Shown here: positions 34,553-43,059 of the stretch, piece after piece
Layout of the letters: the number at the start of each line of letters is the position of its first letter
Numbering within the stretch: the first letter of the stretch is position 1
DNA from: Cryobacterium mannosilyticum
GTDB lineage: Bacteria > Actinomycetota > Actinomycetes > Actinomycetales > Microbacteriaceae
NCBI RefSeq assembly: GCF_004402705.1
Contig: NZ_SOFM01000003.1
Location: 20,527-84,526, forward strand
Direction: 5' to 3'
DNA length: 64,000 nt
The notes under the pieces: model-generated
Databases searched by the model: none
What the model was told of the DNA's origin: nothing
Seen by the model: only the letters and a program-made list of their open reading frames with translations
Program-made: the position numbers and the translations under genes

Positions 34553-34834
34553 CTAGTCCTGAGTGCCGTCTTCGACGGCGACGCCGTTGATGTCGTCGGA
34601 GGTGTTGTCGGTGCCGGACCCGGTGCTGGTTTCGTCGGCGGTTTCGCCGTCGTTTGTGCCGTCTTCGACCTCGTTCTGCACGTTGTCGTTGTCGCCGGCC
34701 GTGGCGCCGGTCGGAGTACTGGATGACGGGGTTGTCGGTGTGGCCTGGGCTGCTCCGGTGAGGGTAATGCCACCGACGATAGCGATGGCAATGGCGACTG
34801 CTGCGCCTCCGGCAATCTTGGTTTTCTTTTCCAT
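34553..34834 (-). CDS. Small secreted, highly acidic protein, probable two-component target
   Basis: 93 residues: signal peptide (MEKKTKIAGGAAVAIAIAIV, about 1-30, cleavage near AQA-TP) and a mature part of about 60 residues that is Thr/Ser-rich and then strongly acidic (DNDNVQNEVEDGTNDGE). No Cys. Could chelate cations or buffer cationic peptides at the surface (inference). Its promoter region (34880-34921) has the same direct-repeat operator and spacing as the ABC operon promoter, so it is probably a target of the response regulator at 35928. Confidence 0.8.
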   Translation of the reverse strand: MEKKTKIAGGAAVAIAIAIVGGITLTGAAQATPTTPSSSTPTGATAGDNDNVQNEVEDGTNDGETADETSTGSGTDNTSDDINGVAVEDGTQD

Positions 34835-34879
34835 GTTGGTCTGCCTTTCGAGGGATTGGTCACACGAACGCGTGACCAT

Positions 34880-34921
34880 ATCTACACGCTAGAGAGGGGC
34901 CGGTGAGATGAGCGTGAGAGC
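34880..34921 (-). promoter_or_regulatory. Response-regulator promoter of the small secreted protein
   Basis: On the minus strand: TCTCA, six bases, TCTCA (an 11-base period, 34900-34921), then 12 bases and TAGCGT as a likely -10. The promoter of the ABC operon (39805-39841) has the same order and distances. Confidence 0.7.
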
Positions 34922-34977
34922 CAGGAGGTCTGGCCGTTCGCGGATGACGTCGACGAGTTCGCCAGTCGATCCGGGGA

Positions 34978-35928
34978 CTATGCGTCGGGTGCTGGCAGGC
35001 TCAGGGTAACGATGGTTCCGCAGCCTGGGCGCGGGGTGAGGCTGGCCTGACCGTGGTGTGCTTCGATGATTTGTTGCACAAGCGAGAGGCCGAGGCCGTG
35101 CCCTGGGTGCACTCTGGCCTGGTCGGAGCGCCAGAAGCGGTTGAAGGCGTGGCGTCTGTCGTCTTCGCTCATCCCGATGCCGGTGTCGTGCACTTGGACG
35201 GTGCAGGTGCCGTTTCGGGTGCTGGTATGGACGGTGACCGTTCCCGGGCTGGCCGTGAATTTGAGTGCGTTGTCGATGACGTTGGCGATCGCTCGGGCGA
35301 GTAGGGCCGGCGAACCACGCACGATCGTGTTGCCGCCATACTCGGCAGTCAGGCGGCCGACGTCGACGGGATTGTCTGAACGGTCAGCCAGGTCCTGCCG
35401 TACGAGCGCGTCGAGGTCGACGAGCTCGTAGGCGTCCTCGAGGTCTGCCTCGTTGCCTCGGGAGAGCAGGAGCAGGTCATTGGCCAGGTGGGTCAGACCG
35501 TCGACGGCCTTGAGGGAGACCCTGATGGCGTGCTCGTATTCGGCCGGCGTGCGGGGCGTGAGGAGGGCCAGTTCGAGTTCGCCCTGCACCACGCTGAGTG
35601 GGCTGCGCATTTCGTGGGAGGCGCCATCGACGAATCGTTGTTGGAGGTCGTAGCTTTTCTGCAGGGGGGCGAGGGCAGCACGGGCCATGAGGTAGCTGGA
35701 GAAGGGAATGAGCACGAGCAGCACGGAATAGAGGATGAGCAGTCCGGTGCGAAGGTTGGCGAATCCCTGCTCGGCCGCGTTCAGGGCGCCCGCGCCGTCG
35801 GATTCGGCGGCATCGAAGTCAAAGGTGCCGGTGACGAACGCGTAGATGCCGATCGCGAACGCTCCGAAGAGGACGAGTTGCACGACGGTGTAGGTGACGG
35901 TGAGGCGGAGGGTGGCGCGGCGGAACAT
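34978..35928 (-). CDS. Sensor histidine kinase of an OmpR-type two-component system
   Basis: 316 residues. Two TM helices (about 13-33 and 62-82) enclose a short outside loop of about 28 residues, too small for a classic ligand domain, which suggests sensing within the membrane or by an accessory protein. The H-box is FVDGASHEMRSPLSVV (His 105); the N-box VIDNALKFT, G1 DTGIGMS, F-box FNRFWR and G2 GHGLGLSL are intact. Its start overlaps the stop of the response regulator as ATGA. The neighbouring exporter and secreted proteins are likely functional partners. Confidence 0.95.
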   Translation of the reverse strand: MFRRATLRLTVTYTVVQLVLFGAFAIGIYAFVTGTFDFDAAESDGAGALNAAEQGFANLRTGLLILYSVLLVLIPFSSYLMARAALAPLQKSYDLQQRFVDGASHEMRSPLSVVQGELELALLTPRTPAEYEHAIRVSLKAVDGLTHLANDLLLLSRGNEADLEDAYELVDLDALVRQDLADRSDNPVDVGRLTAEYGGNTIVRGSPALLARAIANVIDNALKFTASPGTVTVHTSTRNGTCTVQVHDTGIGMSEDDRRHAFNRFWRSDQARVHPGHGLGLSLVQQIIEAHHGQASLTPRPGCGTIVTLSLPAPDA

Positions 35929-36608
35929 CAGGTGTCGGCGTGGATCAGGTAGCCGGCGCCGCGCCGGGTTTCGATGATGTCGGTCTCACCGGGGAGGGTG
36001 AGTTTCTGGCGCAGGTAGCGGATGTAGGTCTGCACGACGTTGCTGAATCCCTCGTAGTTGCTGTCCCAGGAGTGGTCGATCAGCTCGGTGGTGCTGATGA
36101 TCGTGCCGGCATTGCTCATGAGGTATTCCAGCACGGAGAATTCTTTTGCAGTCAGGACGATCGTGCGCCCGGCGCGCACGGCGGTGCGGGTAGCCGGGTC
36201 AAGGGTGACCCCTTGCGCGTGGAGGGTGGGGGCGAGTGCTCTCGGTGAACGGCGGAGCAGTGCGCGCACCCGGGCGAGCAACTCGACGAGGTGGAATGGT
36301 TTGACGAGGTAGTCGTCGGCCCCGGCATCGAGCCCCTCTACCTTGGTGCGCATGGAGTCGAGGGCGGTGAGCATGAGCACCGGTACGTCGTTGTTGATGA
36401 CCCGGATGCGCCGGCACACGTCCATGCCCCCGTGAGGCAGGCCGGGAAGCATAAGGTCGAGCACGACCAGGTCGTAGGTTTCGATTTCGAAGGCTTGCAC
36501 GCCGTCGGGCGCTGTGTGGGCCACGTCGACGGCATAACCAGACTCGGTGAGGGTTCGCCGGATGACGTCCGCGATGCGGACGTCATCCTCGACCACGAGG
36601 ACCTTCAC
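35928..36608 (-). CDS. OmpR/PhoB family response regulator
   Basis: 226 residues. Receiver domain with acidic pocket (VVEDD, residues 5-9), phosphoacceptor Asp 51 in LVVLDLMLPG, Thr in MLTA and Lys in YLVKPFH; winged-helix DNA-binding domain at the C-terminus (LTAKEFSVLEYLMSN and VVQTYIRYLRQKL). OmpR-type regulators bind direct repeats with about 11-base period, which matches the two promoters found at 34900 and 39820. 27 bases separate it from the upstream secreted-protein gene, so it is probably also read from the ABC operon promoter. Confidence 0.96.
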   Translation of the reverse strand: MKVLVVEDDVRIADVIRRTLTESGYAVDVAHTAPDGVQAFEIETYDLVVLDLMLPGLPHGGMDVCRRIRVINNDVPVLMLTALDSMRTKVEGLDAGADDYLVKPFHLVELLARVRALLRRSPRALAPTLHAQGVTLDPATRTAVRAGRTIVLTAKEFSVLEYLMSNAGTIISTTELIDHSWDSNYEGFSNVVQTYIRYLRQKLTLPGETDIIETRRGAGYLIHADT

Positions 36609-36635
36609 GCGGCGCCCGGGGTGAAGCTGGAGGTG

Positions 36636-37202
36636 TCAGTCGGGTTGCTCACCGGTTCCTGCTCCCTTGGTTGCGGTTCCGTTGGCGGCCTGAACGCCGC
36701 CGGCGCTGACCTGGATGGTGAAATCGACCTGATTCTTCGAACTGCGGTACAGGCTGAACTTGTTCTCCGGGTAGTGGCCGGCACCGGTTTCGTTATCGAA
36801 GGAAATCATGGTCTCACTGTTTGGGGCGAGGGTGAGGCCGTCCAACGCAAGGTAGTAGGCCTCCTGTGCGCCGGTGGTGGCATCGGTCATCACATAGTAG
36901 GTCTCCACGTTTGTCAACGGCTGGCTGGTGGTGTTGCCGACCATGACCTGGAGGCGGTCTGCGATGGCTTTTCCAGCGGCCGGGTCGGCGTTGTCTTCCG
37001 CTGCGGCGGACATGATCGTGAGTCCGGGTGTGGTGCTCGTATTGGTGATCGGGTTTGATTCCACGGGCAGAACCGTGCCCCTAGCGGCTGGGGACGTGTC
37101 GGTGGCGGCCGGCCTGGCCGGGGCGTTGACCTGTGACAGTGCGATGACGCCGGCGCTGGCGAGGGCGACGAGGGCCACGGGGAGAATGATCTTCCACTTC
37201 AT
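36636..37202 (-). CDS. Secreted protein of unknown function in the ABC/two-component operon
   Basis: 188 residues with an N-terminal signal or anchor helix (IILPVALVALASAGVIAL, about 5-22). The outside domain (about 70-175) appears beta-rich: LQVMVGNTTSQPLTNVETYYV and PNSETMISFDNETGAGHYPE, reminiscent of an immunoglobulin-like or copper-chaperone-type fold (weak). It overlaps the permease stop by four bases and precedes the response regulator, so it may be an accessory sensor or part of the exporter. Confidence 0.8.
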   Translation of the reverse strand: MKWKIILPVALVALASAGVIALSQVNAPARPAATDTSPAARGTVLPVESNPITNTSTTPGLTIMSAAAEDNADPAAGKAIADRLQVMVGNTTSQPLTNVETYYVMTDATTGAQEAYYLALDGLTLAPNSETMISFDNETGAGHYPENKFSLYRSSKNQVDFTIQVSAGGVQAANGTATKGAGTGEQPD

Positions 37203-38170
37203 GAGTGCGTCCTTTGCAGAGTGCGTCTCGTCGTTGCGAGGGCGGCGAAGACGACGGAGGCGAAGGTCGCCGCCGTAAGGGTGATGGAGTAGGGCAACAT
37301 CGCAACCCAGACCATGTCGAGGGGTTGTTGGTTGTACTGGTCTTTGATGCCGAGGAACGCGAAGGTGAGGCGTTCGAAGTGTTTGGTCACCGAGGACACT
37401 TCGAGGCCGTTCCGGATGCCGTCGAAGGCGGAGAATTGGGCCAGCACGGCGAGCTCGTCCGGTTTCTTGATCCGGAGGGTGGCGAACAGTCCACCGGGAA
37501 CCTGGTTGTCAGGATCCATGGTGTCGCCGATCTGCGGGATGATCAGTACGAACGCGAGCCAGATGATGAGGGCGAGGATGAGTCCGGTGCTGAGCCGGGT
37601 CGACAGTGCCGTCAAGCCGACCGTGAGGGCGGTCCAGAACACCAGGTAGAGCCAGGCGAAGCCGCTACTTACGAGGAGTCGGGCCACGTCACTGCCTCGG
37701 ATCGGTGCCTGGCCGATCGTGACGACCGCGAGCAGTGACACCACGGTGAGCGCGGAGACGACGCCCAGCCAGGCGATCGACAGGCCGAGCATCTTGCCGC
37801 CGGCGAAAGAGAACCGTCCGAGGGGGCGGCTGAGGACCAGTGCCAGGGTGCCGCGATGCTTTTCCTTGGCGATCGTTTCGTAGCCGAGCACGATCGCGAA
37901 GAGTGCCCCGAGGATTTCGAGGTATTCGATCCCGCCACGCAGCAGCTTCAGCGGAAAGAGCCGCGGTGCCGCCGGAGCGATGGAGGTTCCGCTCTTCACC
38001 AGGTTGGCCACGTAGAGGTTGTAGGCGCCCTGCTGGTTTCGAAAGTCGGCCGAGGCGACGGCCACGGAGATGAGGGTGGCCACAGCCAGGAAGGCGATCA
38101 GGATCGCAAACAGCCGGTCGCGGCGCAGGTCGAGCAACTCCTTGCCGGCCACCGTCCAGGTGTCACTCAT
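37199..38170 (-). CDS. ABC-2 type transporter permease (NosY-like)
   Basis: 323 residues with about six TM helices. The opening MSDTWTVAGKELLDLRRDRLF and the intermediate GYETIAKEKHRGTLALVLSRP are typical of ABC-2/NosY permeases. The ATG at 38170 has a GAGGAG RBS eight bases ahead and overlaps the stop of the next permease by eight bases. Together with the second permease and the ATPase it forms a heterodimeric ABC exporter. The substrate is not known; linkage to an envelope two-component system fits antimicrobial peptide or copper/lipoprotein handling. Confidence 0.9.
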   Translation of the reverse strand: MSDTWTVAGKELLDLRRDRLFAILIAFLAVATLISVAVASADFRNQQGAYNLYVANLVKSGTSIAPAAPRLFPLKLLRGGIEYLEILGALFAIVLGYETIAKEKHRGTLALVLSRPLGRFSFAGGKMLGLSIAWLGVVSALTVVSLLAVVTIGQAPIRGSDVARLLVSSGFAWLYLVFWTALTVGLTALSTRLSTGLILALIIWLAFVLIIPQIGDTMDPDNQVPGGLFATLRIKKPDELAVLAQFSAFDGIRNGLEVSSVTKHFERLTFAFLGIKDQYNQQPLDMVWVAMLPYSITLTAATFASVVFAALATTRRTLQRTHS

Positions 38171-39065
38171 TGAGACCACTCCTCAGCTGTCGGCGCGAGG
38201 TCGCCAGCACAATCCAGGTCATTGCCATCAAGAACGCGCCCAAAAGCACGATGCTGGCGGTCGGGCTGCCCGTGAGGCTCTCGTCCTGCAGTGCGATGCC
38301 GGCGGCTCGTTTGAACTGCTCGGTGATCGCGAACGGGCCCGTGATGGCCCCGACGAGGTCGAACGAGTTGGTTCCCGTGGTGATCAGCGCGGGCACGGGG
38401 TTCAGGAGTGCGACGGGCCGGGCGTTCGCGCCGATCTGCGGCAGCACGAACGTCACCGCGCTCCACACCACGAACGGCACCAGCAGGGCCGTGGTTTCCT
38501 TCCGGCTGTGCAGCCCGGTGAGCATCCCGAGGAGAGCGAAAATCATCATCAACGCCCAGGACAGGGCAGCGAACACCGCCAGCCGCAGGGAAGGGTCCGG
38601 CCCGAGTGGGGCGCCGACAATGATGCTGATCGAGCCCCAACTGATCACGGTGCTGAGGAGTAGGACCGCGGCGATGACGACGCCGAGGCCCACCAGCGTT
38701 CCGGCGAGGCGGGAGATCGTGTTCACCGGGCGGCTGAGCACGAGGTCGGAGGTGGTCGACTTACGGTCGCGCAGCGTGGATTGAACCCCCAGCACGATTG
38801 CCAGGAGCGCGCCGATCAGCACAACGTAGATAACTGAGTTTCGCGCGTAATAGAGAGGGGAAACGGCGGTGAACGGATTCGGGGCCGTCGTGAGCCCATC
38901 GGCCAGGACCTTCTCGTAGACACGGGTGACCGTGGTGTTGGTGATCCAGCCGATCACGGACGACAGTGACACCATGCACAGGAATACCGCGAGCAGGAGC
39001 AGGGCGACTCCGGCGCGGAGAATGCAGAGCACCTCGTGCCGGGCGCTGGTCAGGAGCGTGGTCAC
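38163..39065 (-). CDS. ABC-2 type transporter permease
   Basis: 300 residues with about six TM helices; GVQSTLRDRKSTTSDLVLSRP parallels the coupling segment of the other permease, so the two are paralogs (distant). The first 20 residues (TSARHEVLCILRAGVALLLL) form the first membrane entry. Overlaps the ATPase stop by four bases. Confidence 0.9.
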   Translation of the reverse strand: MTTLLTSARHEVLCILRAGVALLLLAVFLCMVSLSSVIGWITNTTVTRVYEKVLADGLTTAPNPFTAVSPLYYARNSVIYVVLIGALLAIVLGVQSTLRDRKSTTSDLVLSRPVNTISRLAGTLVGLGVVIAAVLLLSTVISWGSISIIVGAPLGPDPSLRLAVFAALSWALMMIFALLGMLTGLHSRKETTALLVPFVVWSAVTFVLPQIGANARPVALLNPVPALITTGTNSFDLVGAITGPFAITEQFKRAAGIALQDESLTGSPTASIVLLGAFLMAMTWIVLATSRRQLRSGLNE

Positions 39066-39799
39066 GATGGGGAGGTGACATCGAGACGGAAGTAGATGTC
39101 TTCCAGGGAGTCTTCGGCCGGGAACGCTGCCAGCGTGTTCGCCAGCGAGTCGTGGTGCACCAGTGCCCCGTGATTGAGGATGCCGATGCTCGTGCAGGTC
39201 TTGGTGACCTCGGACAGCAGGTGGGTGTTCATGAACACGGTCATGCCGAATTCGCGGTTGAGGCGCACGATCGTTTCCCGCAGGGTGCGCACACCTTCCG
39301 GGTCCAGCCCCGACGTCGGTTCGTCCAGAAACAACACCGCGGGTTCGTGCAGCACAGCCTGGGCGATACCGACTCTCTGGCGCATTCCCTTGCTGAACAT
39401 TCCTATCTTCTGGTTGTCGTGGCCCTCAAAATCCAAGAATGAGAGCACGTCCCGGATGCGGGCATCCGGGCGGCGCAGGCCGGAGAGTCGGGCGAAGAAA
39501 CGCAGATTCTCCAGCAGGGTCAGGTCGTCGTAGAACTGGACGTTCTCGGGCAGATACCCGATCGAGCAGCGCACGCCCGCCGCATCCGCCGTCACGCTGT
39601 GACCGTTGATCGTTGCGTCACCCGAGGAGGGCTCCAACAGTGTGGTGAGCAGATTCACCGTGGTGGTCTTTCCCGCGCCGTTGTGGCCGAGCAGCCCGAA
39701 AACCTCGCCGGCGGGAACATCCAGGGTGAGACCCACGAGAGCCCGATGCGTGCCGAAAGCCCTCGACAAGGCCGACGTCGAGATTGCCGAAGTAGTCAT
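39062..39799 (-). CDS. ABC transporter ATP-binding protein
   Basis: 245 residues. Walker A GHNGAGKTT, Q-loop region GYLPENVQFYDDLT, signature FSKGMRQRVGIAQA, Walker B AVLFLDEPTSGLDPEG and H-loop NTHLL are all present. The Q-loop PENVQFYDDLT is close to NosF-like ATPases. First gene of the minus-strand operon ATPase-permease-permease-secreted protein-response regulator-histidine kinase. Confidence 0.95.
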   Translation of the reverse strand: MTTSAISTSALSRAFGTHRALVGLTLDVPAGEVFGLLGHNGAGKTTTVNLLTTLLEPSSGDATINGHSVTADAAGVRCSIGYLPENVQFYDDLTLLENLRFFARLSGLRRPDARIRDVLSFLDFEGHDNQKIGMFSKGMRQRVGIAQAVLHEPAVLFLDEPTSGLDPEGVRTLRETIVRLNREFGMTVFMNTHLLSEVTKTCTSIGILNHGALVHHDSLANTLAAFPAEDSLEDIYFRLDVTSPS

Positions 39800-39804
39800 A
39801 CATC

Positions 39805-39841
39805 GACGCTATTGACCGCACCATGAGACCACGCTGAGAAC
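39805..39841 (-). promoter_or_regulatory. Response-regulator promoter of the ABC operon
   Basis: On the minus strand: TCTCA, six bases, TCTCA (direct repeat of 11-base period, 39820-39841), then 12 bases and TAGCGT as likely -10, then the ATG about 6-10 bases after. Same architecture as the promoter at 34880-34921. Confidence 0.7.
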
Positions 39842-39849
39842 CCATTCTC

Positions 39850-40172
39850 CACGCCCTGTTCCGGTGGCGCTTTCGCGATCTACTGGCTCGCCGTGGTGCT
39901 GATCAGCGTCGTCGGCACCCTGATCACCGACAACCTGACCGACAACTGGAATGGCGGTCATCATTGCCGGGCTCGGAGGGATCACGTGGTTTGCGCTCGA
40001 GCTGTTGCCGCCGATCCTCGGCTTCGACGACACCGATAACCCCGCAGTGAGCCTCGATTATCTGCGCCAGTATCCGCAGTTTTACCCCCTCGCCGGGGTC
40101 GTACTTTTCATCATGGGGATCGCGTTCGTCGTGGCGAGTTTCGCCGTCTCAGATGCCCTCGCCCCCGCATAG
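39850..40172 (+). pseudogene. Truncated, frameshifted membrane protein remnant (C-terminal part)
   Basis: A frame from about 39855 reads GAFAIYWLAVVLISVVGTLI and then, after a frameshift near 39945, continues as VIIAGLGGITWFALELLPPI and ends FVVASFAVSDALAPA at 40172. These are hydrophobic segments of one protein with no start codon. No family recognised. Confidence 0.5.
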
Positions 40173-40194
40173 GCAGTGTCACTCGCCGAAGCCT

Positions 40195-40359
40195 GAGCGC
40201 GCTCGGTCTCTTGTCGGCCGCATTCTTATTCATGTATGGGGTCTTGCGTGAGTCGGTGGGGCCGTTGCTCTACCTCGACGGGATGAACAGCGGATGGGGC
40301 GAGTCCGCGTACCTGACCATTCAAATGTTGGGCACGGCAGCTGGCGCCTCACCTTGACG
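40195..40359 (+). pseudogene. Truncated membrane protein remnant (N-terminal-like part)
   Basis: The frame SLSALGLLSAAFLFMYGVLR, continuing to SGWGESAYLTIQMLGTAAGA, looks like the first part of a membrane protein and ends abruptly at a stop. It lies just after the C-terminal-like remnant at 39850-40172, so the pair may be what is left of two tandem related genes, or of a single rearranged gene. Confidence 0.4.
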
Positions 40360-40373
40360 TTGAATTCCGAAGT

Positions 40374-41048
40374 CTAAGTCAGTGGACGTGCAGCAAGCTC
40401 GCTCAGGGTGCAAACGGTGTAATCCGGTGCGGTGAAGTAGCGGGGATAGGCCGCATCCGTTCGGTTCAGCCACGCGGTGCGCATGCCTGCTTGGGCCGCC
40501 CCGTGGATGTCCCAGGGGTGCACGGCGACCAGGAGCATGTCCTCCGGCTGAACCCCGCAGGCATCCGCGGCGTAGCTGTAGGCGCTACGGACGGGCTTCC
40601 ATGCCGGGGCGTCCTCGACCGTGAGGAGGACGTCGAAGTCGGTCCGGATCTCCGCCCTGGTGAGAAGGGTCTCGGCCACCTGGGCGGACCCGTTGGATAA
40701 GGTCACGAGCCGGAATCCCGCGTCTCTCAGCGCCCGGATCCCTTCTGCGATGTCCACGTGCAGGTTCAATCCCGCAAAGCCGTCCATGACGTGGGTGACG
40801 GCGTCGTCCAGGCTCCGGGTCAGGGCGACGTCGCGGAGGACGTCGCGCAGGACGTCGGCAGCGATCAGCGCGAATTTCGCACTGCCACCTGCTGCTGCGA
40901 GGGCGAACCCGTCCCGCAATAGGGCGGCGAACCAAACCCGGGCGAGATATTCCGGCGCGCCAACGTCACCGAATCGGGTCTGCAGCGGTGACATGTCCGA
41001 GAGGGTTTCGTTGACATCGAAAACGATCACTGACGGTGGTGTGTTCAT
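40374..41048 (-). CDS. Haloacid dehalogenase type II family protein
   Basis: 224 residues. HAD motif I is VIVFDVNETLSDM with the nucleophile Asp and the family-typical Asn-Glu; motif II is LVTLSNGS; the motif III Lys lies in AWKP; motif IV is MLLVAVHPWDIHGA with Trp-Asp as in L-2-haloacid dehalogenases. It may hydrolyse 2-haloacids, but many members have other substrates. It stands alone, convergent with the relaxase remnant region. Confidence 0.9.
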   Translation of the reverse strand: MNTPPSVIVFDVNETLSDMSPLQTRFGDVGAPEYLARVWFAALLRDGFALAAAGGSAKFALIAADVLRDVLRDVALTRSLDDAVTHVMDGFAGLNLHVDIAEGIRALRDAGFRLVTLSNGSAQVAETLLTRAEIRTDFDVLLTVEDAPAWKPVRSAYSYAADACGVQPEDMLLVAVHPWDIHGAAQAGMRTAWLNRTDAAYPRYFTAPDYTVCTLSELAARPLT

Positions 41049-41159
41049 TTTCGGCTCTCCGGGGTCGGCACATCTGGCACGTTGCGGTCAACGAGAAGCT
41101 CACACCCTCGCATTCGACCGTATCTGTTCGAGCCCTACTTGGTCGAGGGGACATCGCCC

Positions 41160-42957
41160 GGCGGGGGCTGACGATCGTGCCGTTGACGATGAGGATCGGC
41201 GGCTGAGTCATGATGTCCACGTCGCGGGTGAGGAACGCGGCACGAGCGCGGGCAAAGTCCAGTCTCTGCGCCGTCGGTTCCGGTGCCGGACCGAGCGGCC
41301 TCGCACCGACGATGCCGTAGCGGTCCCGGTAGGCCGCGACCGCGCAGGCGTGCTGTTGCCAGGCGGCAGCCGCCGATCCCCGCGGCACAACCCCGAGGGC
41401 TCGGGTCCAGGTCTCCCCCGCGAGTATCGCTTCGTCGAGTGCGGCGCTCGCTCGCGCTTCGATCAGGTCGCTGCGCTCGTCGAGGGCGCGGCGCATGGCC
41501 GCATCCATCGGGCCGATAGCCTTCGGGATTAGACCGGCGGCGAGACGCGGCATCCGGCGCGAGCGACACGCCCCGGAATCTCGCGCGGTCGCCGATGCGA
41601 CTCTGGCTCGAAGAACGGTCGCGATATCCTGCGCATCCTCGAATCCACGGGCCGCAACCACAGGTGAAAGCACGCTCGCCACGTCGAAGTGGTGAGCCTC
41701 GGCTCGCCGGAGCTCCGCGGTCAACGGTCCGAACGCATCCGAGTCGATGACCTCGTCAACGTGGCCAGGCGAGAGGCCGCTCGCCCGCACCACCGACACC
41801 CACCGGTCCTCGTCATGCCGGGCGCGACGACCACGTGCGCGGTGTCCGTTGTGATGCCCTGCGCTCGGTGAGCGGTGATCGCATATCCCAGTTCGACGTG
41901 GCGGCCGACGTACTCGGCAGGAAGCAGCACCGTGCTCCCCCACCGGCGGCCGTGCCGTCGCACGTCAATCGAGCCGTTCCGGTGCACTCCGATCACGGCC
42001 CACCGGTCGCCATTGCGCACCCGGTCGTGCGCGACATACAGGTCGATCGACTCGGGGTTGCCCTGGCGCAGCCCGAGGGAGGCCGCCTTCTCCCACTCGT
42101 GGATGAAGCGGTGCACGTCGATGAGTTCGGGTGCATCCACTCGATCGTGGACGAGCAGAGACAATGCGCCGCCCGCGTCGACCGACTGGAGCTGAGCGTA
42201 GTCGCCAACGAGGAGAACCTTCGCGCCGGCATCCGCGGCGATTGCAGTGATCCGATCCAGGGGCAGAGTGCCCGCCAAAGATGCCTCGTCGATGAGGACG
42301 AGCTGACCGGCCCGGAACGTCTCCCCGTACACGAGGTGGTTCTGCCACCACTTCGCCAAGTTCTCGGTCGTGATGCCGAGGTCCTCCGCCAGCACCTGTG
42401 CGGCGGCGGCCGAGGGAGCGCGCCCGACGACAGCGCCCGATGCCGGCGATCGATGCGAGCGCAGCGAGCTGGTCGTCGGCGAGCACTCCCCCACCCGGCA
42501 GCCGCGCGTGCGCAGCCGAACGCAGCGATCTCGCCGCGACTTGTGGGCCGGTCACAGCGCCGGCGCGTTCGAGCAGCCGAGACTCAGCGTCGAGCAACTC
42601 GGTCGAGGTGAACACGATGGAGTGCTTCGGGCGGAACACCGACGTCCCGTCAACTCGTTGGAATGCGGCCGGGCTCGACGGCGGCGTGATCCGCAACGAT
42701 GCGCACTCCGCGGCATCGATGACGAGCCCGATCACAGCTTCTCGATCGGATGCCGAAGCGAAACGATGTCGCATCGTCTGGCGCGCCGCCTCGGCCGTCA
42801 GATTCCAGTGCCGCCAGGTTGCGCGCTTCTCGCTTACCGCCGTCATCACGCTCAACCCGAGCACATCGATCGCCTCGCGCGGCACATCCTCCGCGCGCAG
42901 CACCAGCGCTGAAAAGCGCCCCGCATCCACCGACCACAATCCGAACGGCCATCATCA
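41160..42957 (-). pseudogene. MobF/TraA-type conjugative relaxase-helicase remnant with internal deletions
   Basis: Three successive frames together give the helicase and C-terminal part of a TraA-like relaxase. Part 1 (to about 42440) ends in LADDQLAALASIAG; part 2 begins VVGRAPSAAAAQVLAEDLG, then LIDEASLAGT, LLVGDYAQLQSVDAGG and AITAHRAQGITTDTAHVVVAPG; part 3 begins WVSVVRASGLSPGHVDEVI and runs to about 41225. The Walker A segment expected between parts 1 and 2 is missing, and so is the SMTRGRD-type motif between parts 2 and 3. The N-terminal relaxase (Tyr, HxH) is absent. It cannot be functional and indicates a past mobile element here. Confidence 0.85.
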
Positions 42958-43059
42958 CGGGCGCCGCTCAAACACGCCCTCTTGACAAAAGACCCTACAT
43001 ATCAGCTGAAGACGCCCATTTGGCGCGGTCAGTGGACAGGAACGACGCCGCCCCCCGGG

